Source: Acidimicrobiales bacterium (GTDB lineage Bacteria > Actinomycetota > Acidimicrobiia > Acidimicrobiales > VFJN01). Taken from it: 5,364 bases of DNA. This document shows positions 1 to 5,364 of this stretch, piece by piece. The notes under the pieces were generated by a model, which saw only the letters and a program-made list of their open reading frames with translations, did not search any database and was not told the origin of the DNA. Made by a program: the position numbers and the translations under genes. The stretch is taken from contig JAFGPU010000408.1 in NCBI GenBank assembly GCA_016936035.1, forward strand, positions 1-5,364, in the 5' to 3' direction. The number at the start of each line of letters is the position of its first letter. The stretch's first letter is position 1.

Positions 1-210
1 CTGCGCGACGCCCAGGCCGCGCACCAGGCTCCGGGCGGCGCCCGCGTGCTGTACGCCACGCAGGGGGCCGCCGAGCCGCCGACGTTCACCCTGTTCGTCA
101 ACCGCGAGCTGCCCCGCACGTACCTGCGCTACCTCGAGCGCAAGCTCCGGGAGGCCTTCGACCTGGGGGCGACGCCGGTGAAGCTCCGGGTGCGCCGGCG
201 CGGTGAGTGA
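1..210 (+). CDS. der: GTPase Der (EngA), C-terminal fragment
   Basis: This is the last 69 codons of a gene that begins before the window; it ends at the TGA at 208-210. Der is a tandem-GTPase protein that acts in late assembly of the 50S ribosomal subunit. Only the C-terminal KH-like domain is visible. It shows the family's run of landmarks: VLYATQ (about residues 16-21 of the fragment), PPTFTLFVN (about 27-35), then [13 protein letters not shown] and a closing [12 protein letters not shown]. The basic, arginine-rich tail is usual for Der. The two G domains cannot be checked because they are outside the window. The next gene starts 57 nt downstream on the same strand, so the two could share a transcript, although a weak promoter candidate lies between them. 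The identification rests on recognising the conserved KH-domain motifs; I know of no other common family ending this way. Confidence 0.9.
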   Translation: MRDAQAAHQAPGGARVLYATQGAAEPPTFTLFVNRELPRTYLRYLERKLREAFDLGATPVKLRVRRRGE

Positions 211-251
211 CAGCTCCGTGACAGTCTGTACCCCGACCGTGCCCGCACCAC

Positions 252-257
252 TACCAT
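252..257 (+). promoter_or_regulatory. Possible -10 box for a leaderless phosphatase mRNA
   Basis: TACCAT at 252-257 matches the TAnnnT core of an actinobacterial -10 element and ends 10 nt before the ATG at 268. That spacing would put the transcription start at or within a few bases of the ATG, giving a leaderless or nearly leaderless message. This fits the absence of any Shine-Dalgarno sequence there. A GTGACA at 218-223 resembles a -35 box but lies 28 nt upstream, which is too far to pair with it. In such GC-rich DNA a six-base match is weak evidence. Confidence 0.3.
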
Positions 258-267
258 CGCCACCTAC

Positions 268-1344
268 ATGAAGCCGATCCTGGCCCTCGTTGGGGTCGCC
301 TCGATGGTCGCCGCCCTCGTCTGGGCCCGTTCGACGCGTCGCCTCCACCTCGTGTGGAAGCGGGTCGAGCACGAGCGCGGGCACGACGCCGACGTCACGG
401 TGCTCGCCCGGTCCGCGTTCCGCAAGGATCTGCACACCACGTGCCTGTACGGGGTGCTGGCGCTCGCGGCCGGGGGCGTGGTGCTGGCGGGGGAGCGCAT
501 CCCCAGCCTGCTGTTCCTGCTCATCCTCGTGCCCGTGGCCCTCTCGGTCGCCTACGGCCGCGACTTCGCCCGCGAGACCCGGCTGGCCGAGGACCGCACC
601 ACCATCGAGCGCAAGGCCGAAGAGGTCCTCAGCCAGGAGGAGCTGGCGCCCAAGAAGTGGGCGGCCCGCCTCGCCCCCGAGGAGCTGCCCGACTTCGCCG
701 GCTTCGAGCTCGGCCGGGTGTACCAGGCCGGCACCGGCGTCATGGCCGGTGACTTCTACGACGTCTTCCGGGTCGCTCCGTCGCGCATCGCCGCGGTCAT
801 CGGCGACGTCACCGGGCGGGGTATCGACGCCTCGATCACCGCCTTCCAGGCCAAGTACCTCCTGCGGGTGTTCCTGCGCCAGTACCGCGACCCAGCCCAG
901 GCGCTCGAGGAGCTCAACACCCAGATGGCGGCGCCCGAGCGCATGGAGGAGTTCATCTCCCTGGTCGTGGTGCTGTTCGACACCGACGCGGGCACGCTCC
1001 GGTTCGCCTCCGCGGGCCATCCGGCGGCATGGTTGTGGCACGACAAGGAGGTGCGACCGTTGCGTGCCACCGGCCCGCTGCTCATGCTCGACCCCAACGG
1101 CAGCTACCACAGCCGCGAGATCGACCTCGACGTCGGCGACCTGCTGCTGCTCTACACCGACGGCCTCGCCGAGGTTCGCAACGGCGAGCAGATCTTCGGC
1201 GAGGAGCGCATCGCCAACGCCGTGCGACGCGATCCCAACGTGGCCGCCGGGGTCCTGTGCAAGAACCTGCTCGAGACCGCCCGCGACTTCGCCTCCGAGA
1301 CGATGGGCGACGACGTGGCCATCCTGGCCATCCGTCGCACCTGA
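268..1344 (+). CDS. Membrane-anchored PP2C/SpoIIE-type serine phosphatase
   Basis: This encodes 358 residues and probably removes phosphate from serine or threonine on a regulatory protein, such as an anti-sigma-factor antagonist, at the inner face of the membrane. Residues 3-20, about 58-74 and about 78-97 are hydrophobic helices. The 21-56 loop between the first two is rich in Arg and Lys, so by the positive-inside rule the loop and the catalytic domain are cytoplasmic. A charged, probably helical linker (about 100-140) leads into the PP2C domain (about 141-356). The metal-binding motifs are all present: AGDFYD (160-165), IGDVTGRG (178-185), SAGHP (248-252), LLYTDGLAE (294-302) and GDDVAIL (347-353). 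The likely metal ligands are D162, D180, D298 and D349. Two motifs vary slightly: AGDFYD for the commoner GGDFYD, and SAGH for NAGH. No PAS, GAF, HAMP or response-regulator domain is visible, so the signal input is unclear. The start was chosen because it begins the first membrane helix; no ribosome-binding site precedes it. The stop lies one base before the next gene. Confidence 0.9.
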   Translation: MKPILALVGVASMVAALVWARSTRRLHLVWKRVEHERGHDADVTVLARSAFRKDLHTTCLYGVLALAAGGVVLAGERIPSLLFLLILVPVALSVAYGRDFARETRLAEDRTTIERKAEEVLSQEELAPKKWAARLAPEELPDFAGFELGRVYQAGTGVMAGDFYDVFRVAPSRIAAVIGDVTGRGIDASITAFQAKYLLRVFLRQYRDPAQALEELNTQMAAPERMEEFISLVVVLFDTDAGTLRFASAGHPAAWLWHDKEVRPLRATGPLLMLDPNGSYHSREIDLDVGDLLLLYTDGLAEVRNGEQIFGEERIANAVRRDPNVAAGVLCKNLLETARDFASETMGDDVAILAIRRT

Positions 1345-1345
1345 C

Positions 1346-2926
1346 GTGGGCACCGACGACGGCGCGGGCACCCACCACCCCGGGGCGACCGGTCCGGCCG
1401 CGCACACCAGCGAGGAGCTGGCTCGCCTGACCGAGCGGGCGCTGGCCGGCAACCTGGCCAAGGGCGCCGAGAAGCTGGCGGCGCAGAACAAGCTGTTCGT
1501 GCGCGATCGCCTGGCGCTGCTGCTCGACGCCGACTCGTTCGTCGAGGACGCCCTCCTCGCCAACAACCGGGCCGACGACCTCCCGGCCGACGGCGTCGTC
1601 ACCGGCGTCGGGCGCGTCGAGGGCCGACCGGTGTGCGTCATGGCCAACGACCCCACCGTCAAGGCCGGGTCCTGGGGCGCCCGCACCGTCGAGAAGATCG
1701 TGCGGCTCACCGAGTACGCGCTCCGCCACGAGCTGCCGGTGTTCTGGCTGGTCGACTCGGCGGGTGCCCGCATCACCGATCAGGTGCAGCTGTTCCCGGG
1801 TCGCCGGGGCGCCGGCCGCATCTTCTACAACCAGGTGCGCCTGTCGGGCCGCGTGCCCCAGGTGTGCTGCCTGTTCGGTCCGTCCGCGGCGGGCGGGGCG
1901 TACATCCCCAGCTTCTGCGACGTGGTGTTCATGGTCGAGGGGAACGCCTCCATGTACCTCGGGTCGCCGCGGATGGCCGAGATGGTCGTGGGCGAGGTCA
2001 CCTCCCTCGACGAGATGGGCGGTGCCCGCATGCACGCCTCGGTGTCGGGCTGTGGCGACAACCTGGCCGTCGACGACCACGACGCGCTCGACCAGGCCCG
2101 GGCGTGGTTCAGCTACTTCCCGCAGAGCTGGCGGGAGGCGCCGCCCCGGTTCGAGCCCCGGCCCCCGGCACGCGAGCTCACGGCGGCGATGGTGCCCGCC
2201 GAGGAGCACCGCGCCTACGACGTGCACGACCTCATCGACGCCCTGGTCGACGACGAGTCGTTCTTCGAGCGCATGCCCCTGTTCGCGCCGGAGGTCGTCA
2301 CCGGCCTGGGCCTGCTCGACGGCCGCCCGATCGGCGTGGTCGCCAACAACCCGATGGCCAAGGGCGGCGTCCTGTTCGTCGACTCCGCCGACAAGGCGGC
2401 GCGCTTCGTGTGGCTGTGCGACGCCTTCAACATCCCGCTGCTGTTCCTGGCCGACGTGCCCGGCTTCATGATCGGCACCGCGGTCGAGCGGGCAGGCATC
2501 ATCCGCCACGGCGCCAAGATGGTCACCGCGGTCAGCGAGGCGACCGTCCCCAAGGTGTCCGTGATCGTCCGCAAGGCCTACGGCGCGGGCCTGTACGCCA
2601 TGTCGGGGCCGGCGTTCGAGCCCGACGCCACGTTGGCGCTGCCGACGGCCCGCATCGCGGTGATGGGACCGGAGGCGGCGGTCAACGCCGTGTACGCCAA
2701 CCGGATCGCCGCCATCGACGATCCGGACGAGCGCGAGGCGTTCGTGCAGGCCGAGCGCGAGCTGTACGAGACCGACGTCGACCTGTACCGGCTCGCGTCC
2801 GAGCTGGTGGTCGATGCCGTCGTCGATTTCGGCCAGCTGCGGGCTGAGCTGATCCGGCGGTTCGAGCTGGCCGAGTCCAAGGACAGGTCCTTCTCCGACC
2901 GGCGCCACGGTGTCCCCCCGGTGTGA
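1346..2926 (+). CDS. Acyl-CoA carboxylase beta subunit (carboxyltransferase), possibly methylcrotonyl-CoA type
   Basis: This encodes 526 residues, the usual length for the family. The enzyme moves a carboxyl group from carboxybiotin to an acyl-CoA in the cytoplasm and needs a separate biotin carboxylase/BCCP subunit, which is not in this window. Two crotonase-like halves are visible (about 25-270 and 285-520). The N half has VRDRLALLLD (52-61), VDSAGARITDQ (136-146), GRIFYNQ (157-163) and the oxyanion-hole GGAYIP (183-188). The C half has NNPMAKGGVL (334-343), VPGFMIGT (371-378) and KAYGAGLYAM (410-419), with G413-A414 as the second oxyanion hole. FYNQ, GGARMHASVSG and GAGxYxMxG resemble methylcrotonyl-CoA carboxylase, while PGFMIGT and VRKAYG look more like propionyl-CoA carboxylase. 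At the site matching Asp422 of the Streptomyces propionyl enzyme there is a Tyr (417). The substrate is therefore unproven, though the downstream HMG-CoA lyase homologue favours leucine catabolism. GTG 1346 was chosen because it starts one base after the phosphatase stop and supplies the full N terminus; the next in-frame GTG is inside the domain. Confidence 0.93.
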   Translation: MGTDDGAGTHHPGATGPAAHTSEELARLTERALAGNLAKGAEKLAAQNKLFVRDRLALLLDADSFVEDALLANNRADDLPADGVVTGVGRVEGRPVCVMANDPTVKAGSWGARTVEKIVRLTEYALRHELPVFWLVDSAGARITDQVQLFPGRRGAGRIFYNQVRLSGRVPQVCCLFGPSAAGGAYIPSFCDVVFMVEGNASMYLGSPRMAEMVVGEVTSLDEMGGARMHASVSGCGDNLAVDDHDALDQARAWFSYFPQSWREAPPRFEPRPPARELTAAMVPAEEHRAYDVHDLIDALVDDESFFERMPLFAPEVVTGLGLLDGRPIGVVANNPMAKGGVLFVDSADKAARFVWLCDAFNIPLLFLADVPGFMIGTAVERAGIIRHGAKMVTAVSEATVPKVSVIVRKAYGAGLYAMSGPAFEPDATLALPTARIAVMGPEAAVNAVYANRIAAIDDPDEREAFVQAERELYETDVDLYRLASELVVDAVVDFGQLRAELIRRFELAESKDRSFSDRRHGVPPV

Positions 2927-3882
2927 GCGGCATGACGACGCCCCCCGCCCCGGTTCCCGGCCTGCCCGACCGTCTCACCATCCGCGAGGTGGGCCCGCGC
3001 GACGGCTTGCAGCCCGAGCGACCCCAGCCGGTCGAGCGCCGGGTCGACCTGGTGCGGTCGCTCGTCGGGGCGGGGGTGTCCACCATCGAGGTGGCGGCCT
3101 TCGTCTCCCCCAGAGCGGTTCCGGCCATGGCCGAGGCGTCCGCGGTCGTGGCGGGGGTGCGCGACGCCCTCGCGGCGGCGACGGGTGGCGGCGGGACCGG
3201 CGGCGACGTCACGCTCGTCGCGCTGGTGCCAAACGTCCGCGGCGCCCGCATGGCGGCAGAGTCGGGGGTCGACGCCCTGACCCTCACCGTGTCCGCCTCC
3301 GAGGCCTACAGCCAGCGCAACGTCCACATGTCGGTCGACGAGTCGCTGGCCCAGGTCGAGGCCGTCCGCGACGCGGTCGGCGACGCCCTGCCGCTCGACA
3401 CGGTGGTGTCGTGCGCGTTCGGTTCGCCCTACGAGGGCGACCTCGAACCGGCCGATGTCGCCGCCCTCGGCCGGCGGGCCCTGGCGGCCGGCTCGACCAG
3501 CCTGACCTACGCCGACACCACCGGCATGGCCACGCCGGCCCGTGTGGCGGCGGTGCTGGGCGAGACGGGCACCGACGTCGGCCTGCACATGCACGACACC
3601 CGCGGCACCGCGCTGGTCAACGTCTACGCCGCGATGCAGCTGGGCGTCCGACGCTTCGACACGGCTGTCGGAGGCCTGGGCGGCTCGCCGTTCGCGGCGG
3701 GGGCCGGGGGCAACCTGGCCACCGAAGACCTGGTCCACCTGTGCGACGACGTGGGCGTCGAGACCGGCATCGACCTCGCCGCCCTGCTCGCCGTGTCGGC
3801 TCAGGTGGCCGAACTGGTCGGGCACGCCGTACCGTCGCGGGTCGCAGCGGCGGGCCCCCGCTCCCGCCTCCACCCGGGGTGA
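2923..3882 (+). CDS. Hydroxymethylglutaryl-CoA lyase family protein with Cys-to-Ser at the catalytic loop
   Basis: This 319-residue TIM-barrel enzyme belongs to the family that cleaves HMG-CoA into acetyl-CoA and acetoacetate, the last step of leucine breakdown. Visible family motifs are EVGPRDGLQ (22-30, with R26 and D27), IEVAAFVSP (55-63), SEAYSQRNVHMS (126-137), SCAFGSPYEG (163-172), YADTTGMATP (196-205), LHMHDTRG (221-228) and GNLATEDL (263-270). The expected metal ligands D27, H222, H224 and N264 are all present. The signature loop, GGLGG-C-P in typical members, reads GGLGGSPFA here, so Ser255 (codon TCG) replaces the catalytic cysteine (Cys266 in the human enzyme). C164 and C274 remain but are not in that loop. 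A glycine-rich insert sits at 88-94. The GTG start overlaps the upstream stop by 4 nt, which points to translational coupling; ATG 2932 (316 residues) is an alternative, and neither has a clear ribosome-binding site. Family membership is secure. The exact reaction is not, because of the serine; it may be a divergent lyase acting on a related 3-hydroxyacyl-CoA. Confidence 0.85.
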   Translation: MSGMTTPPAPVPGLPDRLTIREVGPRDGLQPERPQPVERRVDLVRSLVGAGVSTIEVAAFVSPRAVPAMAEASAVVAGVRDALAAATGGGGTGGDVTLVALVPNVRGARMAAESGVDALTLTVSASEAYSQRNVHMSVDESLAQVEAVRDAVGDALPLDTVVSCAFGSPYEGDLEPADVAALGRRALAAGSTSLTYADTTGMATPARVAAVLGETGTDVGLHMHDTRGTALVNVYAAMQLGVRRFDTAVGGLGGSPFAAGAGGNLATEDLVHLCDDVGVETGIDLAALLAVSAQVAELVGHAVPSRVAAAGPRSRLHPG

Positions 3883-3939
3883 CCCGCTCCCCGGGCGGTG
3901 GCCGCAGCGGTCCCGTCTCCCGCCGCCGCAGCTGAACCC

Positions 3940-4149
3940 ATGCCGTGGTGCGAGACCTGTAGCCGCTTCCTCAACCCCAACTCGCTCGAGCCCGACGGCT
4001 CGTGCCCCACGTGCGGGCGCGTCGTCGCCGAGCCGGGGGAGGCCGAGGAGGTGCCGAAGGCGCCGTGGCACTTCAAGCTGCTGCTCGTGGCCGTGGTGGT
4101 CTACCTGGGGTGGCGACTCGTCCAGATGATCGGCTGGATCGTCACCTGA
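3940..4149 (+). CDS. Small zinc-ribbon protein with a C-terminal membrane helix
   Basis: This 69-residue protein has no function I can name. It opens directly with a four-cysteine cluster, C4-x2-C7 and C22-x2-C25, spaced like a zinc ribbon, in the context PWCETCSRFLNPNSL and CPTCGRV. An acidic linker follows (31-40), then a strongly hydrophobic helix (about 45-68) that ends the protein. It is probably a tail-anchored membrane protein with the ribbon in the cytoplasm, next to the flanking K40 and K46. I chose ATG 3940 because the cysteine motif then begins almost at once. GTG 3898 would add 14 Ala/Pro-rich residues, which look like translated spacer. Neither start has a ribosome-binding site. 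The gene begins 57 nt after the lyase stop and may be read from the same transcript. Similar short proteins seem familiar from Acidimicrobiia, but that is recollection only. High-GC codon use and ordered motifs support a real gene despite its size. Confidence 0.72.
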   Translation: MPWCETCSRFLNPNSLEPDGSCPTCGRVVAEPGEAEEVPKAPWHFKLLLVAVVVYLGWRLVQMIGWIVT

Positions 4150-4162
4150 CGGTGGCGGTCAG
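4146..4162. other. Small inverted repeat spanning the two convergent stop codons
   Basis: CTGAC (4146-4150) and GTCAG (4158-4162) form a perfect 5-bp inverted repeat around a 7-nt loop. The TGA of the zinc-ribbon gene lies in the left arm and the TGA of the opposing methyltransferase lies in the right arm. It has no T-tract on either strand and is too short to call a Rho-independent terminator. Only 9 nt separate the two genes, so any terminator here must be this element or lie inside a coding region. Confidence 0.25.
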
Positions 4163-5067
4163 CGCTTGCGCCCGACGGCGGCGTAGAGCGCGGGCGACCG
4201 ACCGCGTGCCGGGCCGGGCGACATCCGCCCCGGACGCCACCGGTCGATCTCGACGACCCCGGGGTCGATCAGGTCGAGGCCGTCGAAGAACCGCCGGACC
4301 GCCGCCCGGTCGCGGAGCACGTAGGTCGTCTCGGCGGCCCGGTTGAGGCGATCGGCGAGATCGGTCATGGGCTTCGGGTCGATGTCGGCGGTGAGGTGCG
4401 AGACCACCAGGTGGCTGCCGGAGGGGACCGCGTCGACGAGGCGGCCGACGATGTCGTACGGCCTGTCCTCGTCGGGGACCAGGTGGAGGACGTCGGTGAG
4501 CACGAGGGCCACCGGCCGGGTCAGGTCGAGCGTGGCGGAGGCCCCGCGCAGCACCGCATCGGGATCGCGCAGGTCGGCGTCGATGTAGGCGGCGGCGCCG
4601 TCGTCGGTGCTGCGCGCCAGCGTGTGCGCGTGGGCGAGCACGACGGGGTCGTGGTCGACGTGGACGACGCGGGCGGTGGGAGCGATGCGCTGCGCGACGT
4701 CGAGCGTGCCCTCGCCGTTGGGGATGCCGGTGCCGATGTCGAGGAACTGGCGGACGTGGGCCTCGCCGGCCAGGTGACGGACGGCGCGCCGGAGGAACGT
4801 GCGGTTGGCCCGGGCCTGGTCGCGGGCTCTCTCCAGACCGCCGATCGCGGCGGCGGCCGTGTCGACCGCCTGCCGGTCGACAGCGAAGTTCGTGCTGCCG
4901 CCCAGCAGGTAGTCGTACATGCGGGCGACGTGGGGGACCGCGATGTCGATGCTGACCGGCGGCGGCGTGCGCGGCGACGGCGGCCGACCTGCCGCCGGGC
5001 CACGGGTGGCGGGGGGCGGTCGCGACGCCGTGTCGGCGGCCAGTGCGATCGTGGCGGGCGCCGTCAT
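4159..5067 (-). CDS. SAM-dependent methyltransferase, DUF574 family
   Basis: This encodes 302 residues from ATG 5067. It belongs to the actinobacterial DUF574 (Methyltransf_19) family, predicted Rossmann-fold methyltransferases whose substrates are mostly unknown. A Pro/Ala-rich, probably disordered N terminus (about 1-40) precedes the family opening PHVARMYDYLLGG (45-57) and NFAVDR (60-65). SAM motif I is FLDIGTGIP (108-116). The acidic residue closing strand 2 is in VVHVDHDPVVLAHA (134-147). ADLRDP (164-169) and LTDVLHLVPD (190-199) follow, then HLVVSH (219-224) and the end SPALYAAVGRKR. All parts needed to bind SAM appear intact. GTG 5079 and GTG 5076 are in-frame alternatives adding four or three residues. 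I prefer the ATG because a G-rich stretch, GGTGGTGGGG, lies a few bases upstream at ribosome-binding distance. The gene faces the other genes, has no same-strand neighbour here, and no convincing promoter is visible upstream of it. Confidence 0.9.
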   Translation of the reverse strand: MTAPATIALAADTASRPPPATRGPAAGRPPSPRTPPPVSIDIAVPHVARMYDYLLGGSTNFAVDRQAVDTAAAAIGGLERARDQARANRTFLRRAVRHLAGEAHVRQFLDIGTGIPNGEGTLDVAQRIAPTARVVHVDHDPVVLAHAHTLARSTDDGAAAYIDADLRDPDAVLRGASATLDLTRPVALVLTDVLHLVPDEDRPYDIVGRLVDAVPSGSHLVVSHLTADIDPKPMTDLADRLNRAAETTYVLRDRAAVRRFFDGLDLIDPGVVEIDRWRPGRMSPGPARGRSPALYAAVGRKR

Positions 5068-5236
5068 CGGCCCCACCACCGCGCGCGCTGCGGGTACAGG
5101 TCCACGATCGCCGGATCGCCCGGGGGCAGGCCGACCGGCGCGACTGCAGCCGCCACCATCATCGCTGGTGCAATCGCCGGAGCCCGGTCAGGGGGTGCGC
5201 TGCCAGCGGGAGAACTTGGTGGCTCTCGTGCCGGGT

Positions 5237-5256
5237 GGGGCAGTTGGCGGGGCAGT
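5237..5256. repeat. Direct repeat GGGGCAGT, two copies 12 bp apart
   Basis: GGGGCAGT occurs exactly at 5237-5244 and again at 5249-5256. The start-to-start spacing of 12 bp is close to one helical turn. The pair straddles where a -35 box for the tRNA promoter would lie, so it could be an operator or upstream element. A chance match in GC-rich DNA is also quite possible. Confidence 0.3.
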
Positions 5257-5266
5257 GCGCGTCGCT

Positions 5267-5275
5267 TGCTACGAT
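5267..5275 (+). promoter_or_regulatory. Candidate extended -10 promoter for tRNA-Pro
   Basis: TGCTACGAT at 5267-5275 has the TGn extension followed by TACGAT, a good TAnnAT -10 core in an otherwise GC-rich stretch. It would start transcription near 5282, about 6 nt before the mature tRNA 5' end, leaving a short leader for RNase P. The best -35 candidate, TTGGCG at 5244-5249, is 20 nt away, longer than ideal; the extended -10 could compensate. Confidence 0.5.
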
Positions 5276-5287
5276 GGCGGTCCCCGT

Positions 5288-5364
<77 letters not shown>

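Larger units (their letters stand above)
5080..5287. other. Gene-free spacer between the methyltransferase and tRNA-Pro
   Basis: I see no credible protein gene here. A minus-strand open frame (5064-5330) runs through it, but that frame overlaps the tRNA, is low in complexity and matches no family I know. The spacer should hold the start signals of both outward-facing flanking genes. It contains a 7-bp direct repeat GATCGCC (5106-5112 and 5114-5120), with a related ATCGCCGG at 5107-5114 and 5173-5180. It also contains a second repeat pair near the tRNA promoter. Confidence 0.6.

Noticed and set aside
290..1345. An N-terminal extension of the carboxylase reading frame running back through the phosphatase gene
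   Set aside because: The frame is open but its translation is Ser/Pro/Arg-rich shadow, whereas the other frame encodes an intact PP2C domain. GTG 1346 gives a normal-length carboxylase.
1082..2908. A 608-residue open frame on the minus strand, antisense to the carboxylase gene
   Set aside because: Its translation is a repetitive Arg/Gly/His/Asp/Val-rich sequence without family motifs. It is the usual antisense shadow of a high-GC gene whose plus-strand product is clearly conserved.
3883..3939. A possible terminator hairpin after the lyase (CCGCT with AGCGG)
   Set aside because: Only a 5-bp match with a long loop and no T-tract; not distinguishable from chance in such GC-rich DNA.
2578..4071. 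A 497-residue minus-strand open frame opposite the lyase
   Set aside because: Low-complexity Arg/Gly/Ala-rich translation with no recognisable domain, fully opposite a well-conserved gene; a GC-bias artefact.

Overview
This window is a very GC-rich, gene-dense stretch from what looks like an actinobacterium. Codons favour G or C at third positions, there are almost no Shine-Dalgarno sequences, one start looks leaderless, and a DUF574-type methyltransferase (an actinobacterial family) is present. The zinc-ribbon miniprotein and overall gene style remind me of Acidimicrobiia, but that placement is a guess from memory, not a search.

Layout. Bases 1-210 are the 3' end of der (EngA), the ribosome-assembly GTPase. 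After a 57-nt gap with a weak possible promoter comes a three-gene, head-to-tail cluster on the + strand. It holds a three-helix membrane-anchored PP2C/SpoIIE-type serine phosphatase (268-1344), a biotin-dependent acyl-CoA carboxylase beta subunit (1346-2926) and an HMG-CoA lyase family enzyme (2923-3882). The spacing is one nucleotide and then a 4-nt stop/start overlap, so the three are probably co-transcribed and translationally coupled. A small protein with a four-cysteine zinc ribbon and one membrane helix follows (3940-4149). A DUF574 SAM-dependent methyltransferase converges on it from the - strand (4159-5067), with only 9 nt between the two stop codons. The last 285 nt hold a gene-free stretch, a candidate extended -10 promoter and a complete tRNA-Pro(GGG) with encoded CCA, ending exactly at the window edge.

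How the genes may work together. A carboxyltransferase with methylcrotonyl-CoA-carboxylase-like motifs next to an HMG-CoA lyase homologue is the classic pairing of leucine/isovalerate catabolism (methylcrotonyl-CoA to methylglutaconyl-CoA; HMG-CoA to acetyl-CoA plus acetoacetate). No biotin carboxylase/BCCP subunit, hydratase or acyl-CoA dehydrogenase is in the window, so partners must lie elsewhere. The most notable detail is that the lyase keeps the metal ligands and the Arg-Asp pair of the family but has serine where the family signature has its catalytic cysteine, so the assigned reaction should be treated with caution. I see no CRISPR array, mobile element or defence island; most of the window is ordinary chromosomal sequence.
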